DNA from: Branchipolynoe longqiensis
Lineage: Eukaryota; Annelida; Polychaeta; Phyllodocida; Polynoidae
NCBI GenBank assembly: GCA_030323885.1
Contig: CM059193.1
Coordinates: 52,108,749 to 52,172,748, forward strand
Direction: 5' to 3'
DNA length: 64,000 nucleotides
Below, piece by piece: positions 20,840-32,847 of the stretch (positions are counted from its first letter, which is position 1; every line of letters begins with the position of its first letter). Under the pieces are notes generated by a model. That model ran no database searches. It was not told the origin of the DNA and saw only the letters and a program-made list of their open reading frames with translations. A program made the translations under genes and the position numbers.

Positions 20840-21330
20840 GCAGGCCTACAGTTCCACAGGCCTTATGTGCGCCTGTGTTGCTGATATATGGGCCTACAGG
20901 CTTATTGTTCTACAGGTCTATGCCCTTGTGGTGCTTGTGGGCATATGTGCGTAAAGGCTTATTATTGTTCTACAGGTCTAAGCGACTGTGGTGCTTACAA
21001 ACCTATGACTTATGAGCCGAGAGGGGTATTGTTGTGCAGACCTGGTGTTGCTTACGAGCTTATATGATCCTCCAGGTTAATTGTTCTACAGGTCTATGAG
21101 CCATTGTTGAATACGAGCCTATGGGCCTATTATGTGTATGTGAGCATCAGATGGTTACAAGCCTATAGATCAACATCCTTATTGTTCTACAGGTCTATAG
21201 ATCTCCGTTGCTTGCGAGCCTATTATACTGGTTTATCATTCTACAGGTCTGAGATCCCATGCTGCTTACCAGAATATGGGCCGACAGCCTGATTGTTTAC
21301 AGGCATATGAGCCTCTGGACCCACATCCAT
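20840..21330. repeat. Degenerate tandem repeat downstream of the GPCR
   Basis: Repeated TTATTGTTCTACAGGTCTA modules about 55-75 bases apart, with GCCTACAGG and GAGCCTATG words. It shares words with the following 43-bp array and could be its decayed relative. No gene seen. Confidence 0.7.
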
Positions 21331-22025
21331 AAAGGCCTAAAGGCCTGATAGAAAACAGGGCTACAGGCATAGGACGGGCATAAAGGCCTACTAGAAAACA
21401 GGCCTACAGGCACAGGACGGGTATAAAGGTCTGATAGAGAAAGGCCTAGGGGAACAGGACGGGCATAAATGCCTGCTAGAGAACAGGCCTACGGGCACAG
21501 GACGGGCATAAAGGCCTGCTAGAGAACAGGCCTACTGGAATAGGACGGGCATAAAGGCCTTCTTAAGAACAAGCCTATGGGCACAGGATGGGGATAAAGG
21601 CATACTACAGAACATGCCTATGGGCATAGGATTGGGATAAAGGCTTGTTAGAGAACAGGCCTATGGGCATAGGATGGGCATAAAGGTCTGATAGAGAACA
21701 GGCCTATGGCCAAAGGACGGGCATAAGGGCCTGCTAGAGAACAGTCCTATGGGCACAGAACGGGCATAAAGGCTTGTTACAGAACAGGCCTATGGGCATA
21801 GGGCGGGCATAAAGGCCTACTAGAGAACAGGCCTACATACATAGGACGGGCATACAGGCCTGCTAGAGAACAGGCCTACATGAATAGGACGGGCATAAAG
21901 GCCTACTAGAGAACAGGGCTATGGGCACAGGACAGGCATAACGGCCTGCTAGAGAACAGGCCTATGGGCACAGGACGGGCATAAAGGTCTGATAGAGAAC
22001 AGGCCTACGGGCATAGGACAGTTCT
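21330..22025. repeat. 43-bp minisatellite, about 16 copies
   Basis: The unit runs GGGCATAAAGGCCTGCTAGA, then GAACAGGCCTAYGGGCAYAG and GAC, 43 bases in all, with point differences between copies. The array begins about 530 bases after the GPCR stop codon and could lie in or near its 3' UTR. Confidence 0.9.
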
Positions 22026-22252
22026 ACTACATAAATACAGGTCAATAAGAATGCAGGTCTACGAGAGTACGACCTACATGCATATGGACCTACATGTCTA
22101 GATTATATTGGCCTATGGCCTACAGACAGCAGCTAGTAGGGGATATAATTAATTAGTTAACCACCATGAACTGACACCGTCGTCAATTGTTGTACGACAG
22201 GAATTCTATCGTTTTGTTTGTTACTATGATTGTTAATCTGTTGCGAGGATGC

Positions 22253-22400
22253 GGCATAGCTATGCTTAAAGTTGCATAGCTATGCTTAAAGTTGCATAGC
22301 TATGCTTAAAGTTGCATAGCTATGCTTAAAGTTGCATAGCTATGCTTAAAGTTGCATAGCTATGCTTAAAGTTGCATAGCTATGCTTAAAGTTGCATAGC
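22253..22400. repeat. 20-bp tandem repeat containing a palindrome
   Basis: Seven near-perfect copies of TTAAAGTTGCATAGCTATGC, ending in a further GTTGCATAG. Each unit contains the perfect palindrome GCATAGCTATGC and the TTAAAGTTGCATAG end of the TTAA-type MITE family seen nearby. Confidence 0.95.
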
Positions 22401-22917
22401 CCGTTGAAAGTATCAAATTGACACCACCAAAGCACTCACCTAGATTTGCTCCTACATCCACAACCTGGTACAGTTATTAAAGTTGCATAGTCCAATTGCG
22501 TTTGAATGTTTGTCTTCTTTTTTAGATAACAATATCAAATTGATCGTTATAACCTACTAATCATTAGTCCGGAGTCATTTTAATGAATAATGGCTAGTTT
22601 TGAAGCAATTTGAGCTGAAATAACCCACAATATTTTCGAAAAGCTTTCCAAAAGTCCTCTCGCTATGACTGTATTGTCATCTCGCGATGACCACGTGATG
22701 TGGAATGACCTAAATCAAAAATAGCCTGGTCACCTAATGTAGTAAATTCACTAATTATTCTATATATGCTGTCCCAAATCAGTAGTTAATGCACCAATAA
22801 TTAAGCTGGATATATATAATCAAATGAAGATAAATGTTTTGGTTTTGAAAAATATATATTTCATCGGACCATGCAACTTTAAGTTTGTGTTGCTGTATAA
22901 AAGGGAATTAAGTCAAT
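22401..22917. repeat. MITE fragments with TTAA/GTTGCATAGTCC ends
   Basis: TTAAAGTTGCATAGTCC at about 22,477 and its inverted form CATCGGACCATGCAACTTTAA at about 22,863 bound a possible element. The interior 22,620-22,740 resembles the reverse complement of 43,530-43,660. No coding sequence. Confidence 0.6.
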
Positions 22918-23205
22918 TTAAAGCTGCATAGTCCGATGAAAATATCAAATTTTCAAAACTAAACAATTATCTAAATTGTTTCTACATATCTAACTTAGAT
23001 ACTAGTGTACTTATTAAAAATGTGTCATCATGCTGAAGGGAATAGTGAGGTAATTGAATAGAACCTGTTACTGCAGAAGGCCATGGTGTCAGAGTTTTGT
23101 CAAGCTTGCCAAAATTAATGGTGCATGGTTTCACTTCAATTATATCAAAAGTTAGGGATTTAAAATAAAAGTTACTTCAAACTAAAGTAAGGTTGCACCC
23201 ATAAC

Positions 23206-25400
23206 ATGGGTAATTCTGGCATGGAGAAAGGACTAAATGGACCGCCACCTGCCACATCGGATTCAAACTACATACCTTGGCGACTATATGAAGGACCTCC
23301 CCCAAACACACCCTTCCGGCGCGTCCATGGCTATATGGCACCCACAGTCAAGACACGACACCGATGGAGGAGCCCGACACCCCACCAAGAACACTCAGAG
23401 CAAGAGGATGACCACGGTCAGTAATAAATAGACCCGCCGCCGCAGTAGCTGCAGCAACTGCCATTAACGATGAACTCGTTAACCGGCCCAACCCCGCACA
23501 GGCGCAAATGGATATAATCAAGCAGTCGATAGCTGACACACTGGCACAACAGCTCCAAATCGCCACCACCTGACTGCTGGATCGAATGGAAGCAGTCGAG
23601 TCATCCGTGGACAAAAGGAAACACTCCGCAGGATCTCGATGATAGGAGAGGAGCTGCAACACAAGGAGGCAAGGCCAGCACCAACATGTGGTAGGAGGCC
23701 CCCATCACCACACCGGAGCACCATCTCACCGGATAACGGCCTCGCCAGGCGCTCGCCTGAGCAAAGCCACCAGAGAAACTCCCCCGACAACTATGTAGCA
23801 ACACAAGAGGAAGATGACGACTGCTACCACACTAGGAGGACACCAGACACCAGCTGCTCACCCTCATCCGATTGGGACCAGGACCACCGGGAAGCAATAG
23901 ACAGTTTGCTGGACTTAGCGGGCGACACAAACTACAAAAAGAGATGTAGGAAGCAGCTTATGCCGCACGTGTTTGTGATAAGGGGTGACCGGAAAGGAAG
24001 GGAGGGACTGGGTTAGAGTGCGTGGCATGAATACTACTCGGCAATGTGCGGGATGTGCAAAGACTGGGCAGTGCCGCGGTCTTGGGCCGCGCCTATTTGG
24101 GATCACATCGAGCAGATCTCAGACATGGCGGCAGACTGGGACTGGCCTACATGCTGAGGCTGGTCAGAAAGAATCTTCACAATGATTGAGTACAGGAGGC
24201 TACCAAGAGCCTGTCAAGACGCACATGCCATTAAGGATGTGCAGAGGGACGTGTGTCTGACCGGAAGCCGATGCATGCATGCCAAAAAGCCCACCAAAAG
24301 CAGTAGCACGTATGCCTCAGCCAATCAGCGATCAGATGAAGCGAGCAGCTCAACGCGACAGAAGTCCAGCGGGGCAAGTGCATACTAGCAGGTCCACTGA
24401 CAAGATTTCAATGCAGAGACAGACGGAGGCCCTTGCCATAAGTGGAACTGGGGCGGGGACTGCAGCTTCAGTACTACACATGGACTTATGCCTAACAGAT
24501 TGGTTCACCTGTGTGGATGGTGTGCTAGCAAATACCACAAAGCGAACATCCATAAGGAGATGGTTTGTAACAATAAGCGGAGGCAGCAGGAGAAGAAGGC
24601 TTCTGCAACCAGCACGGAAGACAACATGAAGCAGGATTGTCACTAAGCGACGGAGTATGGGATACCACTGAGGCCGACACCGCAAACAACAACTGCAGCG
24701 GAAAAAACAGTGCCCTAGGCAACGAAAAACGTAAGATGAACCTTTTCTCTTTCGTTGACATCACGATCTCCAGCCCGGCAGTCGCCGCCCTGCCGCCGCC
24801 TGTTTGAACTGATGTTATTGTATCACCCCCTGCCGCCCATACCACCCTCACTGCACACAGCATACCCGATTCAGGTCATGACCCCATTGGAAGCCCACAC
24901 CCGCGCACTCATCCCCTCCCCACCCACCCACCCCACCAGCACCGGAAGCACCCAGTTATCCATACCCTGCCACCGTGCCCCCAGTACCCAGGCCCCGAGG
25001 TGCACACCCGCCCCCCCCACCCCCCAACCCACCCCAACCACAAACCCCGGCCCTACCCTGGAAGTCCCCAGTTACCCATCCCCCTCAACAACAACCAAAG
25101 TATCTAGGCTGGATGCACCCAGTTACCCAAATGGCCCCCCACCCACCATGTGTAGCACACAACCGGAAGTAAAGTTACCCATCTCCCACCAGCATCGCAC
25201 CCGTCCCACCCCGCAAAAAGTAAACAAAGGCCACTCCCACCATGCCACTGACATAAACCCCCCCACCCATGCCCACCCACCCCACACTTCCCTACCCCCT
25301 GGTGGTAATGCACATACACAGGTGGCAGATGCCAAACACAGACTGAAACGCACATTCACCATTAAACACCTCAAATGCAAGACTGAATGACCGAGACCTG
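23206..25400 (+). pseudogene. DIRS element gag-like region
   Basis: A set of overlapping open stretches without long continuity: an N-terminal part (23,206-23,424), an acidic part (23,639-24,016), a central part with several Cys (CTWTYA/CAKC-like near 24,480-24,540) and a long Pro/Thr/His-rich part (24,755-25,390). Position before the RT suggests gag, but no diagnostic motif is complete. The C-rich composition of 24,890-25,310 explains open frames on both strands there. Confidence 0.5.
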
Positions 25401-25914
25401 ATGACCCATATACACACATAGACCAGTGTACGCCAACCCCACATAGCAGCAGCCCACGAGTCGATGCAATGGTGGTTGTGAGCCCCAGCGGCCCCCTCAC
25501 GCTCAGACAAACTTCCATCGAAGGAGACGACGAAGAACGCCCCCTTGATGACCTCCTGACATGAGATGACCCCGGGCAGGCTGGCGAGAACTCACCCAGC
25601 TACTAGCCGACCCTGACACGGCAGCCATATCACCCTACAAGTCGCACACACCCGCTCTCCTACAAGAACACACTGATAAAAATCTGGCCCACAGCTGTTC
25701 CCGACACATGGGTGAATAAAACGTACTATGACATCTATGTGCAGGTCAGGGCCACAGACCTCCCTAAAGACCTAACAGCAAGAGTGCCAGTACCATCAGC
25801 ACTCAGAATAATCATATGGCAGACCCTCTTGTGTGACTACCAGGACCAGCAGCTGGTGGACTATTTCGAGTTTGGGTAGCCGGCTGAGTATGCAGCAGGC
25901 CACCCCCCATCCCG

Positions 25915-27380
25915 ATGGTGACCAACCACAGGGAAGACCCTGCCCATGCATGCTGGATAAGTCAGTACGTCGAGAGGGAGGTGAGTCTCGGGGCACTACT
26001 TGAGCCCTTTGATTCACCACCGATCACACCATTGGCGCAGACGAGCCTGATGACGACCCGTCCTAAAAAGAATACCGATGATTGCCGGGTCATAGTCGAC
26101 CTCAGCTTCCCGGGTGGAGCCAGCGTGAATGCCGGAATACGGAAAGGATTCTACCAGGGGAGGCCAGCCACCTACACCCTCCCCGGGATCATGGACCTGC
26201 AGAAGAAGTTACCAGCCTGGGTAGGGTCGCATACCTGTGGGCGGCCAACCTGGCAAGGGCCTACCATCAGCTCCACACCTGCCCGCTCTCAGTTCAACTG
26301 CTGGGAGTCGCACTCGACCGGAAGTCTTACTTCGACGTGACGCCCCCGTTTGGGTACCAAACCTCATCTATGGCGTGCACACGGACGACCAGCACCGTTT
26401 TCTACCTGCAAAGGAAGAAGGGACACTTCACCCCCTGCTACCTCGACGACTTCGTTGAGGTGGCGGCCACCAAGGCGGATGCGGACGCCGCCTACCTTGA
26501 CATGCTCACCATGGCAGACAAGCTGGGACTGGCCCTCTCCCCAGCGAAGTGTACACCACTGACTCATGCGATAGACTGGCTTAGGTATAGCATTTGCACC
26601 AACAACATGACGGTCAAAATACCCAAGAAAAGTTTACCTAGATTCTCTAGGAGTGCACCCACTGGAAGCCCACCACCAAAGCCACGAGAAAAGACCTACA
26701 GAGACTCGTCGGACGCCTACAGTAGATGGCAAGATGCATCTAGCCCGTCAGGCAGTTCATGAGCAGGATCCTTGCGACCCTGTGGGCCACCCCATACAAA
26801 GGGAAGCACCAAGTGACCCAGGAGCTGGTCGATGACGTGACCTGGTTTGTACAGTACGCCGAGTCCACCAATGGACTGGTCCTCCTCCGACCCCCAGAGA
26901 AACCCGAGTGGCTGATTGAGTGTGACTCCTCCCTCCTGGTGGGGGGTGCCTACCCAAAAACCAAGTTCATCAGTGAAATGTACTCCAAGCGTTATCAATT
27001 GCCTGGATGCAGTGAACCTGGTCGTGGCCCACCACGAGCTCACCCCCCATGATGCCCACAACTACATAATAAAAGTGAACACGGACAATCAGACCTCCCA
27101 GACAGTCCTCAAGACCAGCACAGGCAGGGACCCAATCCTCTGCGCCTGTGCAAAAGAGATCTGGTGATTCGCAGCTGTGAGATCCTGCTCGATTGAGATT
27201 GCACACAAACTTGGGTGGGACCTGGTCCTAGCCGATGCACTGAATCGGAGGCCATTCAACACAGTCGCAGCGAGAAAGGCAGACATCATGTGTAGGGGGC
27301 TCGGACTGGAAAGGATCCGGACAAACCACAACCTCAGACACCTAGACATTGGAGCAGCATCTGGGAAGATTGCAGACTAA
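25915..27380 (+). pseudogene. DIRS element reverse transcriptase and RNase H
   Basis: RT motifs in DIRS style: RVIVDLSFPGGASVN (about 26,088-26,130), NLARAYHQLHTCPLSVQLLGV after a frameshift, YFDVTPPFG, and CYLDDFVEVAA at 26,438-26,470, with the catalytic Asp pair intact. RNase H follows: IECDSSLLVGGAY (26,916-26,950), VNTDNQTSQTVL (about 27,077-27,112) and DLVLADALNRRPFN (27,222-27,262). At least three frame changes (about 26,210, 26,700 and 27,000) plus stops disable it. It would copy the element RNA into a circular intermediate used by the recombinase. Confidence 0.85.
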
Positions 27381-27476
27381 CTTGCCCCTGTCTTTCCAGG
27401 ACAACCGCATGAATGGCATGAAGACATCAGGTCCCTGCTGAGAGCAGGACTGGCAGAAGGAAACTGGAGAAACAAG

Positions 27477-28345
27477 ATGGTACCAGTCCTGACCTACCTC
27501 AAGTACACCAAAAAATGTGCTATGAAGGCACTGAAACCAATCCTGTACGACATCCTGGGATATGTGGCACATCTCGCCCAGAGGCTCCGATCGCCGGGAG
27601 CCGTCAACAACTACCTAAGTGGAGCGAGAACCTGGGTGTTCCTGATGACGGGGAAGAGCCAGGGGTTTGACGCATACCCGGTCACCATAATAAAGCGAGG
27701 AGTAGCAAGATCATCCCTCCACGTCCCCTGTCAAACCCCACCACTCACCATCCAAGACATCAAGGACGTCATCGACTACCTGCAAGAAGCAGGCCCCAGG
27801 GCCTGAGTGCTAACGGCGGCACTGTTACTGGGCTACTTCACCATGCTAAGACAAAGACAATTTCCTAGTGACCGGACCAGCCAACAATGCATGACACACC
27901 ATCACCAGCCAGGACATCAGCAAGGAGGGAGATGCCCTGACGGTATACATCAGAACCACTAAGACCTCCAAAGCAGTAACTGACGGATACTCGGTCACGC
28001 TGCCGAGAATCCCGAGCTCCAACTGCTGCCCCATGCGAGCCTGGTGACAATAGGCAAGATGCACCAACATCGAACCCGGAGGTCCCGCCTTGCTGACCTC
28101 CAACGGCGACCCCCTACACGCTCGCACCCTAATGAAGACCCTCGGGCTGGCACTGACCGCCAAGGGACATCACCAACCTGGAAGGATCATACTCCAAAGC
28201 CTGCGAAGAGGCAGTGCCCAGGCTTGTGCGAAGGCCGAGGTCCGGATCGCTGATGTCTGCAATGTGGTGAACTGAAGATCTGCTGCCGTACACACATACA
28301 TTCCCCGGGCGGCCTTCACCACAGCCCCCAGGCGCTCTCCTGCCT
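27477..28345 (+). pseudogene. DIRS element tyrosine recombinase
   Basis: The N-terminal core-binding part includes SPGAVNNYLSGARTWVFL. After a stop at 27,804 the same frame gives LLLGYFTMLRQ, holding the first catalytic Arg. Further on (28,090-28,275) comes ILQSLRRGSAQACAKA, the HxxR box, in which the His is replaced by Gln. After another stop, AAVHTYIPR (about 28,285) holds the nucleophile Tyr. The recombinase would insert the circular DNA without target duplication. Stops, frameshifts and the lost His make it inactive. Confidence 0.8.
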
Positions 28346-28679
28346 GTTTGGTTGTGTGCCTGGGGAAAAAGTCTGACTCACCGAGACTTCTGACGAAAAC
28401 TTAATATGATGTGTCTTTGATTGATGAGGCTAATATGAATAGCTGGACATAAAACATTGATTGATGCCTTGATTGATTAGACTACTCATGACTACCTGAA
28501 ATCAAGCCTTATTGATTAGACTACTACCGACTAGCTGAACTTGTAACTTACATTCATCATTTTAATAAAGGCCATGTTATAGCAGTCCGTCTCCGAGTAT
28601 TGAATTATACCGATCAGCCTAATGTATTTATCTCAGAAAATGTCAGAAACTCAAAACCATCGGACTATGCAACTTTAAT

Positions 28680-29016
28680 AGAAGCTGTTCCTGAACCGGT
28701 GCCAGAATGTGTACGTGCTTGCCAAGATTCATTTTGGCATGTTTTCACTTTGAACATCTCTCCAAAGTGAGCTATGTAATGTACAAGTCACTTTAAGCTA
28801 AAGACAAGTAGGCTATACGCGATTTATAATCGTGTCGGTTCAATGGGAGGAGTTGTGTTGGATGGAATAATGATGGACCACTGAACATGGTACCGAACAC
28901 GGGCTGAACACAGTACCGTTCGTTCAACGTTGGTTGTGTAATAAAGTGATTTTAGACATAAAGTAATTTTCATCTTAAAAGTAAATGAGTTCTGTTGCAA
29001 TAGCAACAGAAGAGAC

Positions 29017-29049
<33 letters not shown>

Positions 29050-29179
29050 GTAGCGTGGACGACAGTGGAAAAAGCGCCAGTTTGTGTCATACAACATGAC
29101 ACTGGCAAAGCCAGTAGTTGAGGATATCTGCTTGGTTGTACATGTATACATATATAGGTGTGGTGTGATGCGTAAAATA

Positions 29180-29180
<1 letters not shown>
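28680..29180. other. No gene seen; short (TTA)n at 29,018-29,050
   Basis: I see only a MITE-like stretch at 28,690-28,800 resembling the TTAA family interior and a (TTA)n run. A TAATAAAGTG near 28,937 has no gene to belong to. Confidence 0.5.
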
Positions 29181-29231
<51 letters not shown>

Positions 29232-29420
29232 TGCATATATACTATAAACATATAATTTATATACATACATAATACATACATATATGCTCATATATATGCA
29301 TAGATACATATATATGTATACATACATATGCATACATATATACATATGTGTACATATGCATACATACATATATATACATATATATAAAAACATATATGTG
29401 ATATATAGCGCATTATACAA
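29181..29420. repeat. (TA)n and TATACA microsatellite
   Basis: Perfect (TA)n at about 29,183-29,222, then mixed CATATA/TACATA to 29,400. Confidence 0.95.
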
Positions 29421-29586
29421 GTATAAATACAAGGGTAACATGTACATCCTATAGCCCTATTTCCTCTTGTGCATTGGTGGAGTGCCCCACCCCCTCCCAG
29501 CTGTCGAGTAAATTGCCATGCGGGCACCCCCATCACGTCACACATTGGAAGAAATTTAAATACATATATATACATATATACATATA

Positions 29587-29764
29587 CAGTAAAACCTCGC
29601 TAACTGACCCCCTCCACAGATCGACCACTACCCTATATCGATCGCTTTATTTGGATCCCAAAAATTCCATTGTGCCCAGATTCTAACCCCCTATACCGAC
29701 CACCTCCCTAAATCGACCACCTAAATTCGGTCCCAAGGTCGGTCGGTTTAGAGAGGTGTTACTG
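29587..29764. mobile_element. Pogo-like MITE, 178 bp
   Basis: Starts CAGTAAAACCTCGCTAACTG and ends with the imperfect reverse complement (AGAGAGGTGTTACTG), flanked by TA on both sides (29,585-29,586 and 29,765-29,766). The CAGT...ACTG ends and TA target are those of pogo/Tigger elements. Non-coding. Confidence 0.8.
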
Positions 29765-29973
29765 TATATACATATATAAATATATATACATATATATATA
29801 TACATATGTATGGATATATACAATCATAATATAAACATATATGTACATATATATAAATATAAATACAGATGTATAAGATATACATGTATGTACAGGTACT
29901 TATATATGTATATAGATATATATATATATATACTATATCTATGTATTTGTATATATATGTGTGCATATATCAG

Positions 29974-30596
29974 GTTATTGCATGGTGTGGGTTTGGGCAC
30001 TTAGTCAGGAGTATAGTCGGGTCGAAATCAAAATGACCTTGCGAGTTTTCATACCGGTGTTGCAGTTTCCGCGGCACACCAGTTTGCCAGGGACACATCT
30101 ATTCAAATGCATTGTCAACGGCCGTGAGCAAATACTCATACAGAAAAAGTCAAATATCTCTCAAATTACTACACCTAGAAACAAATTGTTTCGTACACAT
30201 ATAGAAAACATCTTTACTATAAAGATTATATTAAATTTATTAGGTTAGGGTTCTTGATTTCTATTAATTTTGAATAAAACTAATGTTTTGCACTGCGCGT
30301 ATACCGTCAAACTCAAGGCATTGTCAATCGCCGTGAGCAATCTTCATACAGGAAATACAGAAAAAGTTAAATATCTCTAAAACGACACCACCTAGAAACA
30401 AATCGCTTCATACACATATAGAAAACATCTTTACCAAAAACATTATAATAAATTCATAAGGGTAGTGATGATGCTGTTCGATTTTGACGCATGCACAGAA
30501 GCGATGTGTCCCTGGCAAACTGGTGTGCCGCGGAAACTGCAACAGCGGCACTAGATATATCCGCAGTGTATCTCATATCCATACCATGCAATAAGC
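29974..30596. mobile_element. Fold-back element holding two satellite monomers
   Basis: Arms of about 110-130 bases are inverted: TTATTGCATGGTGTGG at the left, its complement near 30,582-30,596, and a perfect inner match TTGCAGTTTCCGCGGCACAC (about 30,059) with its reverse complement near 30,525. The interior contains two copies of the ~206-bp repeat found at 47.6-48.2 kb (starts at 30,109 and 30,318). Confidence 0.75.
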
Positions 30597-30926
30597 AATA
30601 GACAAATGTCCACATACTATATTTTCTTATTTAAAAATGTGATTTCAACTTAAAATATTGTTATAATGATGGAAGTAGTTCGAGCTATTGGGTATGGTCT
30701 GACCGTCTCATGGTGCCAGATGTGTAATGTCAGGTATGCCACCAGTCATGAGCGAGGGGAGGAGGGAGCACAGACAGAGTATTTGGTGTAATAAAATATA
30801 TAACAAAATATTTCTGTTCCACGCCTTTATACTCGCATAATGCGTTATATATTACATATATGTATATATAATATATAATGTATATGTATGTTCATATATG
30901 TATGCATATCTACATATGTATGAGTT

Positions 30927-30987
<61 letters not shown>

Positions 30988-31640
30988 AGTCAGCTAGCAG
31001 AGCAATATGTAGATATCTAGTGAAATTTGAGAATATTTTCGTTGTGAATGTCATCAAATTCGTGATGTGGCTGTTGCCACACTACAGGTGTGCCTAGGGA
31101 TACGATTACTATTGTATGATAAGAAACACACCCATCAGTGGGAACCCTGTGCATGTTAAAATTAAATTATTCTTTATTAATTACTTCTCAAGTTATTGTA
31201 TTGCAGCGTGTCCTCCTCAACTTGTGGAATAAAGAGTATGACTGAGTTGCTTAAAACCGCAGGTGCTCCCGGGTTCATTCCGCTGAGGTCAGAATTAAAC
31301 TGACTTGTCACTGCCTAGTCAGGTAGGCTGTGTTCTCCCTCCGGGTGTGACCGCTAGCAATAGAGTCAACTCTGGGGGCTGGTGCTGCTAGTGTGCTGCC
31401 ACTTGTTACGACTTCAGCTGGGCACCAAGGGTCAGCACAGTTATCACTGATACCGTATGGTGGCGCTCAGGGCGAACTACTACATTATGTGGTTTACATT
31501 TATGTTGTCTGAAAACCGACAATTCTCATGAAAATGCCTATGGAGCAATGTGCACTAGTCATGTATACTTGGGCTGGTTTTGGAACGCCGCCATCTTTGG
31601 TTACCGCGGTCATGTGACACACTGCAATACTTGTTTTGTT
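30597..31640. other. No gene seen; (TA)n at 30,930-30,984
   Basis: Apart from the (TA)n run I see no coding or repeat structure that I can name. The stretch 31,200-31,490 is less AT-rich and may be an unclassified repeat. Confidence 0.5.
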
Positions 31641-31644
31641 TACT

Positions 31645-31945
31645 TTGTTTTTGTTTTGTTCAAATTATCTAATTTTCGAAACCAGAGCCAATATCTAGAT
31701 TTGATTCTCCATAATCTAACTTAGACATTGATGCATTTATTAAGCATTTTGTGCCACATAGAATTGAATACTGACTCAATGTAATAGAACATGTTACTGT
31801 TGAAGCCTACGGTGTCAGAGTTTTGATGTACTTTCCCAAATTAACCTAGCATGTGTGTCACTTCAAATACCTCAAAAGTTAGACATTTTAAATCAAATTC
31901 ACTTCAAACTAAAGTAAGATAGATAAGAATGAATCAAATACATGT
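31645..31945 (+). mobile_element. Partial TTAA-type MITE
   Basis: From ATCTAGATTTGATTCTCC to CACTTCAAACTAAAGTAAGA it parallels the interior of 31,952-32,306, placed head-to-tail with it. Both ends are missing or decayed. Confidence 0.65.
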
Positions 31946-31951
31946 ATCTTA

Positions 31952-32306
31952 TTAAAGCTGCATAGTCCGATGAAAACATAGGTTTGTGAAAACCAAAGCA
32001 ATTATCTAGATTTGATTCTACATATCTAACTTAGATGCTGGTGCACTTATTAAACATTTATCATCGCACACAAGGGGATACTGAGTCAATTAATAGAACC
32101 TGCTACTGCCGAAGCCTATGGTGATAGAGTTTTGGCAAGCTTGCCAGCATTAATTTTGCATGCTTCCATTTCAAATATCTCAAAAGTTAGCGATTTAAAA
32201 GAAAAGTTACTTCAAACTAAAGTAAGGTAGATTATAATAAACAACCGAATATGTTTATCTCAGAAAATGAGAGAAGCTCAAAACCATCGGACGATGCAAC
32301 TTTAAA
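31952..32306 (+). mobile_element. Intact TTAA-type MITE, 355 bp
   Basis: Ends are TTAA|AGCTGCATAGTCCGATG and CATCGGACGATGCAACT|TTAA. Each known copy has TTAA at the edge, the target of piggyBac-type transposases. Non-coding. Confidence 0.8.
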
Positions 32307-32550
32307 AGGTGCCCAGAAACTAATATATATACATATACACATATATAAAATTGCTTTCGACCGAATGGCGAAAGCACCCCCCCCCCCACTGATGAGAGGG
32401 GGGAGGAACCACTACAGAGTTTATTACCCGCGATAAAGGGTTTATCGCTATCCATATACGTATATACATAATTTGCATATATACATATAGGCCTATGTAT
32501 ATATATGCATCTATACATATATGCATATATATATGGGTCAGGATCACGAA
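32307..32550. repeat. TATACA microsatellite stretches
   Basis: Mixed TATATG/CATATA repeats around 32,320-32,350 and 32,440-32,535, with a C9 run near 32,379. Confidence 0.8.
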
Positions 32551-32847
32551 AAGAGGCCAATTGGTGGAAGTTGTCGGCGTCGAGCATGGATGTCGGCGTC
32601 GATCGGTATAATTATAGTTTAGCATTGACAGAGATGTTGGAGAGTCCTTAAATTTATACTGAATGTATTGTCGAGAAAATACAACAACCTTATTTGTTTC
32701 TAGGATAATTTAATATGAAACAAAGAAATGCACTACACTTTTAAGAATTGCGATGCCGACATCTTCACTTGACCACCGATTGGCCCTTTTTTGTGAGGGT
32801 GACTCATATATATATGCCTATACATATATATACATATATTACTACCT

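Larger units (their letters stand above)
23194..28600 (+). mobile_element. DIRS-type (tyrosine recombinase) retrotransposon, decayed
   Basis: About 5.4 kb with the order gag-like, RT, RNase H, tyrosine recombinase, characteristic of the DIRS order. No LTRs and no DDE integrase are seen. Split terminal repeats were not resolved. Many stops and frameshifts indicate an old copy. Confidence 0.85.
22918..28677 (+). mobile_element. TTAA-type MITE split by a DIRS retrotransposon
   Basis: The left piece, 22,918-23,193, and the right piece, about 28,600-28,677, together match the intact MITE at 31,952-32,306. The left end is TTAAAGCTGCATAGTCCGAT and the right end its reverse complement. All sequence between belongs to the DIRS-like element. 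Confidence 0.8.

Noticed and set aside
22253..22400. CRISPR-like regular 20-bp repeats
   Set aside because: Units are contiguous without spacers, the sequence is eukaryotic, and the unit derives from a transposon end.
24755..25390. Proline-rich structural protein
   Set aside because: C-rich composition leaves several frames open on both strands; it lies in the gag-like part of the DIRS element.
28824..29447. 207-codon Tyr/Ile-rich ORF
   Set aside because: Runs through (TA)n and TATACA microsatellites; a composition artefact.
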